Below the pieces are notes generated by a model. It saw only the letters and a program-made list of their open reading frames with translations. It did not search any database and was not told the DNA's origin. The position numbers and the translations under genes were made by a program. A DNA stretch of 64,000 nucleotides from positions 124,001 to 188,000 of the forward strand of contig JAURFD010000001.1 in NCBI GenBank assembly GCA_030827125.1, written 5' to 3'. This document shows, in pieces, positions 45,062-55,942 of the stretch (the first letter of the stretch is position 1; each line of letters begins with the position of its first letter). The DNA is from Candidatus Nanopelagicales bacterium. GTDB taxonomy: Bacteria; Actinomycetota; Actinomycetes; S36-B12.

Positions 45062-46651
45062 GTGAGCAAGCCCGTCGTCCTCATCGCTGAGGAACTCTCA
45101 CCGGCCACCGTGGAGGCTCTCGGCCCCGACTTTGAGATCCGCAGTTGCGACGGCGCTGACCGAGGTCAACTCCTTGAGGCGATCGCCGACGCCGACGCGA
45201 TCCTCGTGCGATCGGCCACCAAGGTGGATGCCGAGGCGATCGCTGCGGCCAAGAAGCTCCGCGTGGTTGCCCGTGCGGGCGTGGGCCTCGACAACGTTGA
45301 TGTGAAGGCGGCGACCCAGGCCGGCGTCATGGTGGTCAACGCACCCACGTCGAACATCGTCAGTGCCGCCGAACTTGCGGTGGCGCTGCTGCTCTCGGTG
45401 GCCCGCAACGTCGTCCCCGCCAACATCGCGCTGAAGAACGGCGAGTGGAAGCGCTCGAAGTACAACGGTGTGGAGTTGTCGGAGAAGACCGTCGGCATCG
45501 TCGGTCTCGGGCGCATCGGTGTCCTCGTCGCGCAGCGACTGTCGGCGTTCGGCGTCAAGCTCATCGCCTACGACCCCTACGTGCAGCCGGCACGCGCCGC
45601 GCAGATCGGCGTACGCATGGTGCCGCTCGAGGAGCTCATGGCCGAGTCAGACTTCATCACCGTCCATCTGCCCAAGACTCCGGAGACTCAGGGACTCATC
45701 GGCGACGAGCAGTTGGCGCTCGCGAAGCCGACGATGTACCTCATCAATGCCGCGCGGGGTGGGATCGTCGATGAGGACGCGCTCTACCGCGCGATTTCTG
45801 AAGGTCGCGTGGCCGGCGCCGGGCTCGATGTGTATGCCAAGGAGCCGTGCACTGACTCACCGCTCTTCGGGCTCGAATCGGTCGTGGCTACCCCGCACCT
45901 CGGGGCGTCAACCGACGAGGCCCAGGAGAAGGCCGGTATCGCGGTTGCTAAGAGCGTGCGCCTCGCACTCGCCGGGGAGCTCGTCCCCGACGCTGTCAAC
46001 GTGCAGGGCGGCGTACTCGCCGAAGCCATTCGCCCCTTCGTCCCGCTCGCGGAGCAACTCGGCGCCATTGCCAGCCCACTCTTCGATGGAGCCCTACAGC
46101 GCGTCGACGTTGAGGTGCGCGGTGAGGTGGCCGACCTTGACGTGCGCGTGCTTGAACTGGCCGCCCTCAAGGGTGTCCTCCAGGGATTGGTCCACGATCC
46201 GGTCTCCTATGTCAATGCTCCGGTGCTCGCACAGCAACGTGGCGTCGAGGTCGCCCTCATCACCGATCGCGAGAGCGAGGACCACCGCACCCTCGTTCGC
46301 GTGCGCCTCACCGGCAGTGACGGTGAAACGGTGAGCGTCGCCGGGACCGTGACCGGCCCCCGCGATGCCGAGAAGCTGGTCGAGATCGATGCCTACGACA
46401 TCGACGTCCCGCTGAGCGAACACATGGTCTTCTTCCGCTACCACGATCGTCCCGGCATCGTCGGATCCGTGGGCCGCATCCTCGGTGACCACGCGATCAA
46501 CATCGGCGGCATGCAGGTGAGCCGCGAGGAGTCTGGCGATCACGCGATGATCGTGCTCACGGTTGACAGCGACGTGCCGGCCGAGGTGCTCGAGCAGATC
46601 GTGACGGAGATCGGCGCCCACACCGGCCGCGCGGTCGACCTCATCGTCTAA
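45062..46651 (+). CDS. serA: D-3-phosphoglycerate dehydrogenase
   Basis: 529 aa, the long actinobacterial form. Substrate and nucleotide domains (ARAGVGLDNVD, GIVGLGRIGVLVAQR, catalytic Arg in NAARGGIVDE, Glu in DVYAKEPCTDSPL, His in TPHLGASTDEAQ), then an intervening ASB domain (about 315-450) and a C-terminal ACT domain (FFRYHDRPGIVGSVG) that mediates serine inhibition. It catalyses the first step of serine synthesis. GTG 45062 is preceded by a weak GAGG; longer in-frame codons start upstream at 45026. A strong hairpin follows the stop. Confidence 0.95.
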   Translation: MSKPVVLIAEELSPATVEALGPDFEIRSCDGADRGQLLEAIADADAILVRSATKVDAEAIAAAKKLRVVARAGVGLDNVDVKAATQAGVMVVNAPTSNIVSAAELAVALLLSVARNVVPANIALKNGEWKRSKYNGVELSEKTVGIVGLGRIGVLVAQRLSAFGVKLIAYDPYVQPARAAQIGVRMVPLEELMAESDFITVHLPKTPETQGLIGDEQLALAKPTMYLINAARGGIVDEDALYRAISEGRVAGAGLDVYAKEPCTDSPLFGLESVVATPHLGASTDEAQEKAGIAVAKSVRLALAGELVPDAVNVQGGVLAEAIRPFVPLAEQLGAIASPLFDGALQRVDVEVRGEVADLDVRVLELAALKGVLQGLVHDPVSYVNAPVLAQQRGVEVALITDRESEDHRTLVRVRLTGSDGETVSVAGTVTGPRDAEKLVEIDAYDIDVPLSEHMVFFRYHDRPGIVGSVGRILGDHAINIGGMQVSREESGDHAMIVLTVDSDVPAEVLEQIVTEIGAHTGRAVDLIV

Positions 46652-46689
46652 TTGCGGTCTCCGCACAGGGATTCCGCGCGAAGACCGCA

Positions 46690-46721
46690 GAAGGGACGAA
46701 GCCGAGCGGCTTCGCCCCTTC
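46690..46721. terminator. Bidirectional hairpin between serA and leuA
   Basis: GAAGGGACGAAGCCG (46690-46704) pairs with 46707-46721 at 14 of 15 positions around a 2-nt loop. An outer TGCGGTCT/AGACCGCA pair lies just upstream (from about 46654). It serves both convergent genes; T-runs are poor on either side. Confidence 0.7.
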
Positions 46722-46741
46722 GTGCTCTCTGCTGGTCGCGA

Positions 46742-48583
<1,842 letters not shown>

Positions 48584-48599
<16 letters not shown>

Positions 48600-48628
48600 C
48601 GACCAAGGAGGAGTCGCTGCGTGGACAT
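48584..48628 (-). CDS. leuA leader peptide (MSTQRLLLGRRDEA)
   Basis: A 14-codon frame contains three consecutive Leu codons (CTC CTC CTT) followed by Gly-Arg-Arg. It begins 8 nt after a TACCCT box and ends 87 nt before leuA. Content, position and overlap with a hairpin arm make it an attenuation leader sensing leucyl-tRNA. The Gly-Arg-Arg after the sensing codons is shared with the ilvB leader. Confidence 0.8.
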
Positions 48629-48636
48629 CACCGCCG

Positions 48637-48642
48637 AGGGTA
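48637..48642 (-). promoter_or_regulatory. -10 box TACCCT of the leuA leader transcript
   Basis: Read on the minus strand, TACCCT ends 8 nt before the leader ATG, giving a leaderless attenuator transcript. Between here and 48813 I see no further feature except a GGGAG ribosome binding site for the next gene. Confidence 0.55.
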
Positions 48643-48812
48643 CCAGCCCATCCCCAAGGACTCCTCCTGCGAGTCATCCACAGGCTGGTTGTCGGGGCTC
48701 TCAGCGGTGGGGTCGGCGTACCTACGGTCGCGGCGACCAATTCGCACGGCCATGGCTTCAGGGCTCGTCCACGACGGCCCCGACGCTGCGGCTGACTTCA
48801 CCGGGAGTTCCC

Positions 48813-49415
48813 ATGTCCGCACCCATCGCACGTTTCCTTCCGGCAGCCGTGGCCGCCGCCCTCATTGCCCCGATGCTGTGGGCCAGTCCGGCGCAGGCTG
48901 CCCGCACGACCGCGCCTGACCTGCCCGATGTACGTCGCACAGTGAGCTTGTCCGTGAGCGGGGAGTGGAGCGGCGACATCATCTTCGGCCAACTCGTGAC
49001 CGGTCCATCGCGCGCGATGCGACCGATGCCCGTCGCGCTCGCTCTCACCCACTCCGGCTGTGATCTGGCTGGATGCCTCACGACGACGATCACGCTCGCC
49101 GAGTCAGCGGGCGTGCCCAGTGCGACGCGCATCGCTTCGGGCCTGTCCAGCGCGGCATTGAAGCCCACTGTTGTCGGGGTCGTCGTCCGCAGATCTGTGG
49201 GAGGGCTGGTGCTCGCAGAGCACGACGCCACGCTGACGATCGCGGCGATGGCCAAGCGCAGTGGTCCGGTGATTCGGCGTACGACGTTGGAGCAGGGCCC
49301 CACCGGCGAGGTCCTCACGGTGGCGCGCATCGCGCCCGTGCGCGCCACCATCACGATCGACGACCAGACGTTGAGCGGGACCGGAGAGTTGGTGAGGTCC
49401 CAGATCGTCGACTAG
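48813..49415 (+). CDS. Secreted protein of unknown function
   Basis: 200 aa. A Sec signal peptide is clear: MSAPIARFLP, a hydrophobic stretch, then ASPAQA before Ala32, so the mature protein is about 169 aa and exported. The mature part is rich in Thr, Val and Ala, alternates polar and hydrophobic residues like a beta-sandwich, and has one possible disulfide pair in SGCDLAGCLT. I do not recognise the family. GGGAG precedes ATG 48813. It sits alone between leuA and leuB, followed by a long palindrome. Confidence 0.7.
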   Translation: MSAPIARFLPAAVAAALIAPMLWASPAQAARTTAPDLPDVRRTVSLSVSGEWSGDIIFGQLVTGPSRAMRPMPVALALTHSGCDLAGCLTTTITLAESAGVPSATRIASGLSSAALKPTVVGVVVRRSVGGLVLAEHDATLTIAAMAKRSGPVIRRTTLEQGPTGEVLTVARIAPVRATITIDDQTLSGTGELVRSQIVD

Positions 49416-49431
49416 GTCCCCCCACTGTCGC

Positions 49432-49489
49432 CGAGTGTGCGCTCCCGTGCACGATCTCTGTCCGATCCGTGCACGGGAGCGCACACTCG
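49432..49489. repeat. Perfect 22-bp-arm palindrome, family member A
   Basis: Arms 49432-49453 and 49468-49489 are exactly complementary over 22 bp (arm begins CGAGTGTGCGCTCCCGTGC) around a 14-nt loop, preceded by GC and followed by a GT-GGGGGG tract. A second, degenerate copy of the same sequence lies at 56171-56234, so this is a dispersed element rather than an ordinary terminator. Confidence 0.85.
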
Positions 49490-49528
49490 TGGGGGGTGGC
49501 CGAGGCGGGACCGCGCCCGCCGCCCCAC

Positions 49529-49534
49529 TAGCCT
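49529..49534 (+). promoter_or_regulatory. -10 box TAGCCT of leuB, leaderless
   Basis: TAGCCT ends 7 nt before ATG 49542 with no ribosome binding site, fixing the leuB start against a longer frame from 49437. Confidence 0.6.
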
Positions 49535-49541
49535 TCGGGCT

Positions 49542-50582
49542 ATGGCGCGCACACTGAATCTGGCCCTCATCCCCGGTGATGGCATCGGCACCGAAGTGGT
49601 GGCCGAGGCCCTCAAGGTCCTCGACGCCGTCCGCGGCGACATGACCGTCATGACGCAGGAGTACGACCTCGGTGCGCGCCTGTACAACCGCACCGGCGAG
49701 ACCCTCCCCCCGGCGATGCTGGAGGAGTTGCGCGGGTACGACGCGATCTTGCTCGGCGCCATTGGTGACCCCAGCGTCCCGCCCGGCGTCCTCGAGCGCG
49801 GTGTGTTGCTGCCGCTGCGGTTCGAGCTCGACCATCACCTGAACTACCGTCCGGTCAAGCTCTACCCGGGTGTCACCTCACCGCTCGCGGGCAAGGGCCC
49901 GGACGAGATCGACTTCGTCGTCTTCCGCGAGGGCACCGAGGGACCGTACGTGGGCGCCGGCGGCGTCCTGCGCAAGGGCACCCCCCAAGAGGTCGCCACC
50001 GAGGAGAGCATCAACACGGCCTACGGCGCCGAGCGCATCATCCGCGAGGCCTTCCTGCGCGCGATGCGCCGCCGCAAGCACGTGACACTGGTGCACAAGA
50101 CCAACGTGCTCACCAACGCGGGCAGTATGTGGAAGCGCACCTTCGATCGCGTGGCCGCCGAGTTCCCCGAGGTCGCCACCGACTATCAGCATGTCGACGC
50201 CGCAGCGATGTTCTTCATCACCCAGCCCGAGCGCTTCGACGTCGTCGTCACCGACAACCTCTTCGGCGACATCCTCACCGACATTGGCGCGGCCATTGGG
50301 GGTGGCATTGGCCTCGCGGCCAGCGGCAACCTCGATCCAAGCCGCAGCAATCCGAGCATGTTCGAGCCGGTCCACGGCTCGGCGCCGGACATCGCCGGCC
50401 AGGGCAAGGCCGATCCGACCGCCACGGTGCTGAGCCTCGCGCTGCTGTTGGACTTCATCGGCGAGGAGGACAAGGCCGCCCGAGTCGAGGCGGCGGTGGC
50501 TGCCGATCTCGCCGCACGGGGAGACGCCGTCCGGTCCACCAGTCAGATCGGCGATGCCCTCGGCGCCGGGTCGGCGGACTAA
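49542..50582 (+). CDS. leuB: 3-isopropylmalate dehydrogenase
   Basis: 346 aa. Isocitrate/isopropylmalate dehydrogenase fold: [14 protein letters not shown], the substrate arginines in [42 protein letters not shown] with catalytic Lys, and the metal-binding [21 protein letters not shown]. It oxidatively decarboxylates 3-isopropylmalate in leucine synthesis. It is followed after 13 bp by ilvE, which has its own -10 box. Confidence 0.95.
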   Translation: MARTLNLALIPGDGIGTEVVAEALKVLDAVRGDMTVMTQEYDLGARLYNRTGETLPPAMLEELRGYDAILLGAIGDPSVPPGVLERGVLLPLRFELDHHLNYRPVKLYPGVTSPLAGKGPDEIDFVVFREGTEGPYVGAGGVLRKGTPQEVATEESINTAYGAERIIREAFLRAMRRRKHVTLVHKTNVLTNAGSMWKRTFDRVAAEFPEVATDYQHVDAAAMFFITQPERFDVVVTDNLFGDILTDIGAAIGGGIGLAASGNLDPSRSNPSMFEPVHGSAPDIAGQGKADPTATVLSLALLLDFIGEEDKAARVEAAVAADLAARGDAVRSTSQIGDALGAGSAD

Positions 50583-50583
50583 G

Positions 50584-50589
50584 TACCCT
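50584..50589 (+). promoter_or_regulatory. -10 box TACCCT of ilvE, leaderless
   Basis: TACCCT begins 2 nt after the leuB stop and ends 6 nt before ATG 50596. Confidence 0.5.
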
Positions 50590-50595
50590 TCGTCC

Positions 50596-51738
50596 ATGAC
50601 GACTTCGGCCGACGCCCCTCGACTCGCAGACACTCATCTGTGGCCGATTGAGGTAACGCCGAATGACGCCCTCGTCCCCGCTGGGCGCCGCGCGGAGATC
50701 CTCGCCAACCCCGGATTCGGCCAGCACTACACCGACCACATGGTCCGGGCGACCTGGACCGAGGGTGAGGGCTGGCATGACGCCGAACTCGTGCCCTACC
50801 AGCCGTTGACGTTCGATCCGGCGACCAACTTCCTGCACTACGGCCAGGCGATTTTCGAGGGCCTCAAGGCATACAAGCACGCCGACGGCTCCATCTGGCT
50901 CTTCCGGCCGCTCAAGAACGCCACCCGGTTCAACAACTCCGCCCGCCGCCTCGCGATGGCTGAGTTGCCGGCGGAATTGTTCATCGCGTCGATCGCAGCA
51001 CTCGTGAGTGCTGATCGCGACTGGACCCCGAGTGGCGCCGAAGCATCGCTCTACCTGCGTCCGTTCATGCTCGGCACCGAGCGTGGCCTCGGCGTTCGCC
51101 CATCCCGGGAGTACCAGTACCTCCTCATCGCGTCGCCGGCCGGTGCGTACTTCTCGAAGGGGATTCATCCCGTGACGGTGTGGCTCTCCGACGACTACGT
51201 GCGCGCAGCACCCGGTGGCACCGGCGAGGCCAAGTGCGCGGGCAATTACGCCGCCTCCCTGGTTGCCCAAGCCGAAGCCGCCCAGCATGGCTGTGATCAG
51301 GTCGTCTGGCTCGACGCCGCCGAGCATCGGTGGATCGAAGAAATGGGCGGCATGAACCTGTACTTCGTCTACGGGTCCGGTGATCAGGCCCGCATCATGA
51401 CCCCGTCGCTCACCGGCGCGTTGCTGCCGGGTGTGACCCGCGACTCGCTCCTTACCGTCGCGCAAGACCTCGGCATCAGGGCCGAGGAAGGGCGCATCAG
51501 CGTCGAGGAGTGGAAGGCCGGCTGCGCCTCAAGGGAGATCACCGAGGTCTTCGCCTGTGGCACCGCCGCCGTAGTGACTCCCGTCGGTGAGGTGAAGTCG
51601 CGCATGGGCAACTGGACCGTGGGCAACGGCGGAGCGGGTGAGGTCACCATGCGCCTGCGCCAGGCCCTGCTCGATATCCAGACCGGCGCGGTGCCCGACA
51701 AGCACGCCTGGATGCACAAGATCATCGACGCTGACTAG
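50596..51738 (+). CDS. ilvE: Branched-chain amino acid aminotransferase
   Basis: 380-aa fold-type IV PLP enzyme of the long BCAT-II type. LHYGQAIFEGLKAYKHADGSIWLFRP near the N-terminus, PLP lysine in GEAKCAGNYAASLVAQ, EEMGGMNLYFVYG, and the C-terminal EVFACGTAAVVTPVG phosphate loop. It makes Val, Leu and Ile from their 2-keto acids. ATG 50596 (MTTSADAPRL) follows a leaderless box. Confidence 0.95.
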   Translation: MTTSADAPRLADTHLWPIEVTPNDALVPAGRRAEILANPGFGQHYTDHMVRATWTEGEGWHDAELVPYQPLTFDPATNFLHYGQAIFEGLKAYKHADGSIWLFRPLKNATRFNNSARRLAMAELPAELFIASIAALVSADRDWTPSGAEASLYLRPFMLGTERGLGVRPSREYQYLLIASPAGAYFSKGIHPVTVWLSDDYVRAAPGGTGEAKCAGNYAASLVAQAEAAQHGCDQVVWLDAAEHRWIEEMGGMNLYFVYGSGDQARIMTPSLTGALLPGVTRDSLLTVAQDLGIRAEEGRISVEEWKAGCASREITEVFACGTAAVVTPVGEVKSRMGNWTVGNGGAGEVTMRLRQALLDIQTGAVPDKHAWMHKIIDAD

Positions 51739-51817
51739 GCGTCCCGTGCGCGAGGCGCCCCCGGTGTGTCGCCGAGGGTTCCCCGAGGATCCCTTCAAAG
51801 ACCAAGCCCAGAAGGGG

Positions 51818-51823
51818 TATGCT
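51818..51823 (+). promoter_or_regulatory. -10 box TATGCT of the cimA leader transcript
   Basis: TATGCT ends 6 nt before the leader-peptide GTG 51830. Confidence 0.6.
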
Positions 51824-51829
51824 CTTCCC

Positions 51830-51859
51830 GTGCTTCACGCCAGCATCATCATTACCTAG
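51830..51859 (+). CDS. cimA leader peptide (MLHASIIIT)
   Basis: Nine codons: Met(GTG)-Leu-His-Ala-Ser-Ile-Ile-Ile-Thr-stop. Three consecutive Ile codons (ATC ATC ATT) precede a citramalate synthase, the entry enzyme of the pyruvate route to isoleucine, so this is an isoleucyl-tRNA-sensing attenuation leader. It is leaderless and directly followed by two hairpins. Confidence 0.8.
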   Translation: MLHASIIIT

Positions 51860-51919
51860 CGCATCGGCGCCGCGACGCGGCATCGATGCGCAGCCCTTCG
51901 CACCCGCGGGGGGCTTTTT
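51859..51919 (+). terminator. Transcription attenuator of cimA
   Basis: Immediately after the leader stop, GCGCATCG (51859-51866) pairs with CGATGCGC (51884-51891). Next, AGCCC (51892-51896) pairs with GGGCT (51911-51915) followed by TTTTT, an intrinsic terminator. A ribosome at the stop codon would cover the first arm; stalling at the Ile codons changes the folding. The stem-loop order parallels the ilvB attenuator. Confidence 0.65.
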
Positions 51920-51936
51920 GCTTGAGGAGGACCGAC

Positions 51937-53526
51937 ATGGCCACGCTGCCTCTCGGCGATGACTTCCACGTCTACGACACGACCCTGCGCGACGGCGCGC
52001 AGCGTGAGGGAATCGCCTACTCGGTCGCTGACAAGCTGGCGGTGGCCCGCCTACTCGACGACTACGGGGTCGGCTTCATCGAGGGTGGTTGGCCTGGCGC
52101 CCTGCCGAAGGACACTGAGTTTTTCGCGCGGGCTCGCGAGGAGATCGACTTCAAGACCGCCCAACTCGTCGCCTTCGGTGCGACCCGCAAGGCGGGGGTC
52201 ACGGTGCAGGACGATCCGCAGGTCAAGGCCCTGCTCGACTCCCAGGCTCCTGTCGTCACCCTGGTGGCCAAGTCCGACGTCCGCCATGTCGCCGAAGCGC
52301 TGCGCACGACCAACGAAGAGAACCTCGCGATGATCGCCGACACGGTGCGCTTCTTGCGCGAGCACGACCGCCGCGTCTTCGTCGACATGGAGCACTTCTT
52401 CGACGGTTATAAGCACGATCGTGACTACGGCGTGCGCATCCTCGAGGTGGCCTTCGAGGCTGGCGCCTCGGTCGGCGTCATGTGCGACACCAACGGGGGC
52501 ATGCTCCCGCAGGGCATGTATGCCGTGGTGCAGGACGTCCTCGCGCGCTCCGGCGTGCGCCTCGGCATTCACTGCCAGGACGACACCGGCTGCGCCATCG
52601 CCAACACGATCTCGGCGGTCGAGGCAGGCGTCACCCATGTGCAGTGCACGGCCAACGGCTACGGCGAACGCACCGGCAACGCCGACCTCTTCCCGGTCGT
52701 GGCCAACCTCGAGACCAAGCTCGATCTTCGCGTGCTCCCCGAGGGCAAACTCCGCGAGACGATGCGCATCTCGCACGCCATCGCCGAGATCGCGAATATC
52801 GCTCCGGACACCCACCAGCCCTACGCCGGCGTGTCCTCCTTCGCCCACAAGGCGGGCCTGCACGCGAGCGCGCTCAAGGTCAACGCCGAGCTCTACAACC
52901 ACATCGATCCGGCGCTGGTCGGCAATGACCAGCGCATCCTCATCACCGAGATGGCGGGGCGCGCCTCGGTGGAGCTGAAGTCGCGAGAACTCGGCCTCGA
53001 TATCGCTGATGACCCCTCGACACTCTCCAAGGTCGTCGAACGGGTGAAGGAGATGGAGGCACGCGGCTGGACCTTCGAAGCTGCCGATGCCTCGTTCGAA
53101 TTGCTCGTGCTCGATGCCGGCGACCAGGGTCGGCCACAACCGTTCACCGTGGAATCGTGGCGCACCATCGTCGAGCAGCAGACCGACGGCCGCGTGCTCA
53201 GCGAGGCAACCGTGAAGGTTCATGCCGGTGGACGACGAGCGATCGCCACCGCTGAAGGCAACGGCCCCGTCAACGCACTCGACCGGGCGATGCGCGAGGC
53301 GCTCGTCGAACTCTTCCCGGCACTGCAGTCCGTGCACCTCACCGACTACAAGGTGCGCATCCTCGAGGGCGTTGCTGGCACCGACGCAGTGACACGAGTC
53401 CTCATCGGCAGCAGCGACGGTCGCAAGAACTGGACCACCGTCGGGGTCCACGAGAACGTCATCGCCGCGTCCTGGACCGCGCTCGAGGACGCTCTGGCCT
53501 ACGGACTCCTGCGCTCGGCCGACTGA
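51937..53526 (+). CDS. cimA: (R)-citramalate synthase
   Basis: 529 aa, CimA/TIGR00977 subgroup of the HMGL family. HVYDTTLRDGAQREGIAYSV (metal Asp), FIEGGWPGALPKDTEFF, which distinguishes it from LeuA, GIHCQDDTGCAIANT with the metal His, and a C-terminal LeuA-dimer domain. It condenses acetyl-CoA and pyruvate to citramalate, bypassing threonine for 2-ketobutyrate; the later steps use LeuCD and LeuB, all encoded nearby. ATG 51937 has GAGGAGG upstream. Regulation by an Ile-rich leader supports the isoleucine role. Confidence 0.92.
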   Translation: MATLPLGDDFHVYDTTLRDGAQREGIAYSVADKLAVARLLDDYGVGFIEGGWPGALPKDTEFFARAREEIDFKTAQLVAFGATRKAGVTVQDDPQVKALLDSQAPVVTLVAKSDVRHVAEALRTTNEENLAMIADTVRFLREHDRRVFVDMEHFFDGYKHDRDYGVRILEVAFEAGASVGVMCDTNGGMLPQGMYAVVQDVLARSGVRLGIHCQDDTGCAIANTISAVEAGVTHVQCTANGYGERTGNADLFPVVANLETKLDLRVLPEGKLRETMRISHAIAEIANIAPDTHQPYAGVSSFAHKAGLHASALKVNAELYNHIDPALVGNDQRILITEMAGRASVELKSRELGLDIADDPSTLSKVVERVKEMEARGWTFEAADASFELLVLDAGDQGRPQPFTVESWRTIVEQQTDGRVLSEATVKVHAGGRRAIATAEGNGPVNALDRAMREALVELFPALQSVHLTDYKVRILEGVAGTDAVTRVLIGSSDGRKNWTTVGVHENVIAASWTALEDALAYGLLRSAD

Positions 53527-53533
53527 CTGGGCC

Positions 53534-53580
53534 TTCTTTCGTCACATGTGGGGGCTAAGCCCCCGGAACTGGCGAAAGAA
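53534..53580. repeat. Nested imperfect palindrome after cimA
   Basis: TTCTTTCG (53534-53541) pairs with CGAAAGAA (53573-53580), enclosing a second inverted repeat GGGGGCT/AGCCCCC in the middle. Intervening bases are unpaired. No T-run follows, so it is either an unusual cimA terminator or a mobile palindrome. Confidence 0.6.
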
Positions 53581-53619
53581 CGAGGGTGGTTGCCGTTCGG
53601 CTCGGGCGAGCCTGACAGG

Positions 53620-53625
53620 TAGGGT
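53620..53625 (+). promoter_or_regulatory. -10 box TAGGGT of the FAH-gltX operon, leaderless
   Basis: TAGGGT ends 6 nt before GTG 53632 with no Shine-Dalgarno site. Confidence 0.55.
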
Positions 53626-53631
53626 CACGGC

Positions 53632-54423
53632 GTGCGTATCGCCCGAGTTGCCCTAGGTACCGACGTGGTCTTTGCCTCCGTGGAGGGGGATATCGACGAG
53701 CGGATGTCCGTCCTGCCCGACGATGCCCTCCTGCGGATCATCGATGTGCATCCCTTCGGTGAAATCACCTTCACCGGCCAGCAGATCACCGGCGCCCAGG
53801 CCCGGCTTCTGGCCCCTGTGCTGCCGAGCAAGATCGTCGCGGTGGGCAAGAACTACGCCGCCCACGCGGCGGAGATGGGCGGCACTCCGCCGGCCGAGCC
53901 GATGATCTTCCTCAAGCCCAATACCTCCGTCATTGGACCCGATACGCCGATCCGACTGCCAGCGATGTCCCAGCAGGTCGAGCACGAGGCTGAACTCGCG
54001 ATCGTCATTGGACGGCTCTGCCAGGACGTGCCCCTGGAGCGCGTCAACGAGGTCATCCTCGGCTACACCTGCGCCAACGACGTGACCGCGCGCGACCTGC
54101 AGAGGACCGATGGCCAGTGGGGGCGGGCGAAGGGGTTCGACACCTTCTGCCCGCTCGGCCCCTGGGTGGTCACCGACCTCGACCCGAGTGACCTGGCCAT
54201 CTCGTGCGAAGTGGAAGGCGAGACGCGCCAGTCCGGGCGCACCAGTGAACTCGTACACGACGTACCGAGCCTGGTGTCGTGGATCAGTCAGGTGATGACG
54301 CTGCTGCCCGGCGACGTCATCTTGACCGGCACCCCCGCCGGAGTGGGGCCGCTGCGCGATGGAGAGGAAGTGACCGTGACCATTGAGGGCATCGGCACGC
54401 TGGCCAACGAGGTGATCGCGTGA
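53632..54423 (+). CDS. Fumarylacetoacetate hydrolase family protein, copy 2
   Basis: 263 aa. N-terminal RIARVALG, then the FAH domain: [30 protein letters not shown] with the metal-binding glutamates, [14 protein letters not shown] with the Asp, and [10 protein letters not shown]. Annotated relatives are 2-hydroxyhepta-2,4-diene-1,7-dioate isomerases or acylpyruvases. A FAH gene directly upstream of gltX is conserved in actinobacteria (Rv2993c, from memory), so its role is probably housekeeping, such as oxaloacetate tautomer or acylpyruvate handling. The stop overlaps the gltX start (GTGA). Confidence 0.88.
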   Translation: MRIARVALGTDVVFASVEGDIDERMSVLPDDALLRIIDVHPFGEITFTGQQITGAQARLLAPVLPSKIVAVGKNYAAHAAEMGGTPPAEPMIFLKPNTSVIGPDTPIRLPAMSQQVEHEAELAIVIGRLCQDVPLERVNEVILGYTCANDVTARDLQRTDGQWGRAKGFDTFCPLGPWVVTDLDPSDLAISCEVEGETRQSGRTSELVHDVPSLVSWISQVMTLLPGDVILTGTPAGVGPLRDGEEVTVTIEGIGTLANEVIA

Positions 54424-55889
54424 GCGACGTGCGCGTCCGGTTCTGTCCCTCGCCCACGGGCAATCCACACGTCGGCATGGTGCGCACGGCGCTGTTCAAC
54501 TGGGCCTACGCGCGGCACACCGGCGGCACCTTCGTCTTCCGCATTGAGGACACCGACGCCGAACGTGACTCCGAAGAGTCCTACGACATGTTGCTGGACT
54601 CCCTGCGCTGGCTCGGACTGGACTGGGACGAGGGCCCCGAAGTTGGTGGCCCCTACGGTCCCTACCGGCAGTCCGAGCGCATGGACATCTATGCCGATGT
54701 GGCCCGGCGACTTCTGGAGTCCGGTCACGCCTACCCCTGCTACTGCACGGCCGAGGAGTTGGAGGCCGAGCGGGAGAAGGCGCGCGCCGAGGGTCGCGCG
54801 CAGGGATATGTCGGCACCTGCCGCCACCTGACCGCGCAGGAGCGTTCGGCCCGCGAAGCCGAGGGCCGCCCCGCGGTCATCCGCTTCGCCATGCCTGAGC
54901 ACGACTTCACCTGGGACGACCTCGTCCGCGGCGAGATCACCTTCACCCGCGACAACGTGCCCGACTACGTCATCGTGCGCGCGAACGGCGACCCGCTCTA
55001 CACGCTCGTCAACCCGGTCGACGACGCGCTCATGCGGATCACCCACGTGTTGCGCGGGGAGGACCTGCTGTCGTCAACGCCTCGCCAGATCGCGATGTAC
55101 GCCGCGCTCGCTGACATCGGTGTCGGCGACGGTGGCACGCCGCGCTTCGGTCATCTGCCCTATGTGATGGGGGAGGGCAACAAGAAGTTGTCGAAGCGCG
55201 ATCCGGAGTCCTCACTGCTCATGTATCGCGAGGAGGGCTATCTGCCCGAAGGCCTGCTCAACTACCTAGCGTTGCTCGGCTGGTCAATGGGCGATGACCA
55301 GGAGTTCTTCTCCCCGCAGCAGATGGCGGAGGCGTTCGACGTCTCACGGGTGAGCCCTAACCCGGCTCGTTTTGACCTGAAGAAGTGCACAGCCATCAAC
55401 GGCGACTGGATCCGCAGTCTGTCGGTCGACGACCTTGCGCAGCGGATCGTGCCCTACCTCGCGGCAGCCGACCTGGTCGGCGTACCCCTGACGCCGGAGC
55501 AGGAGCGCATCCTCGACGAGGGGGTGCCTCTGGTCCAGGAGCGCATGGAGACGCTCAAGCAGGCGGTCGGGATGCTCGGGTTCCTCTTCGTGGCGGACGA
55601 CGACTTCGCGATCGACGAGGGCCAGTCGGTCGCCGACGAGTCCTCCCAGGCCGTGATCGGCGCAGCAATCGAGTCCCTATCGGGCCTGCGGGAGTGGAAG
55701 GCGGCGGATATCGAGACTGGTCTGCGCGCCGCCCTGATCGACGGGTTGGGGCTGAAGCCCAAGCTCGCCTTCGGTCCGGTCCGGGTCGCCGTCACCGGAC
55801 GCAAGATCTCTCCACCGCTCTTTGAGTCGATGGAGATCCTCGGTCGCGACCGCTCCCTGGCCCGCTTGGCCGCTGCACGAGTCATCTGA
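54420..55889 (+). CDS. gltX: Glutamyl-tRNA synthetase
   Basis: 489-aa class I synthetase. The HIGH-type motif appears in [20 protein letters not shown], and the KMSKS-type motif as KKLSKRDP (about 250-257); [16 protein letters not shown] is typical of GluRS. With GatCAB present it is presumably non-discriminating and also charges tRNA(Gln). Its own tRNA-Glu and the tRNA-Gln lie just downstream. The start GTG overlaps the FAH stop. Confidence 0.95.
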   Translation: MSDVRVRFCPSPTGNPHVGMVRTALFNWAYARHTGGTFVFRIEDTDAERDSEESYDMLLDSLRWLGLDWDEGPEVGGPYGPYRQSERMDIYADVARRLLESGHAYPCYCTAEELEAEREKARAEGRAQGYVGTCRHLTAQERSAREAEGRPAVIRFAMPEHDFTWDDLVRGEITFTRDNVPDYVIVRANGDPLYTLVNPVDDALMRITHVLRGEDLLSSTPRQIAMYAALADIGVGDGGTPRFGHLPYVMGEGNKKLSKRDPESSLLMYREEGYLPEGLLNYLALLGWSMGDDQEFFSPQQMAEAFDVSRVSPNPARFDLKKCTAINGDWIRSLSVDDLAQRIVPYLAAADLVGVPLTPEQERILDEGVPLVQERMETLKQAVGMLGFLFVADDDFAIDEGQSVADESSQAVIGAAIESLSGLREWKAADIETGLRAALIDGLGLKPKLAFGPVRVAVTGRKISPPLFESMEILGRDRSLARLAAARVI

Positions 55890-55898
55890 ACGGACGGG

Positions 55899-55904
55899 TA
55901 TACT
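55899..55904 (+). promoter_or_regulatory. -10 box TATACT of the tRNA-Gln/tRNA-Glu unit
   Basis: TATACT is the best match to the consensus in the window and lies 39 nt before the first tRNA, after the gltX stop, as expected for a strong stable-RNA promoter. Confidence 0.6.
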
Positions 55905-55942
55905 CTCCGGGTCGCTTCGCGCACCACGCGAGGAGATGCCCA

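Noticed and set aside
52051-53451. 466-codon frame opposite cimA
   Set aside because: Shadow frame rich in His, Val and Asp with no recognisable motif.
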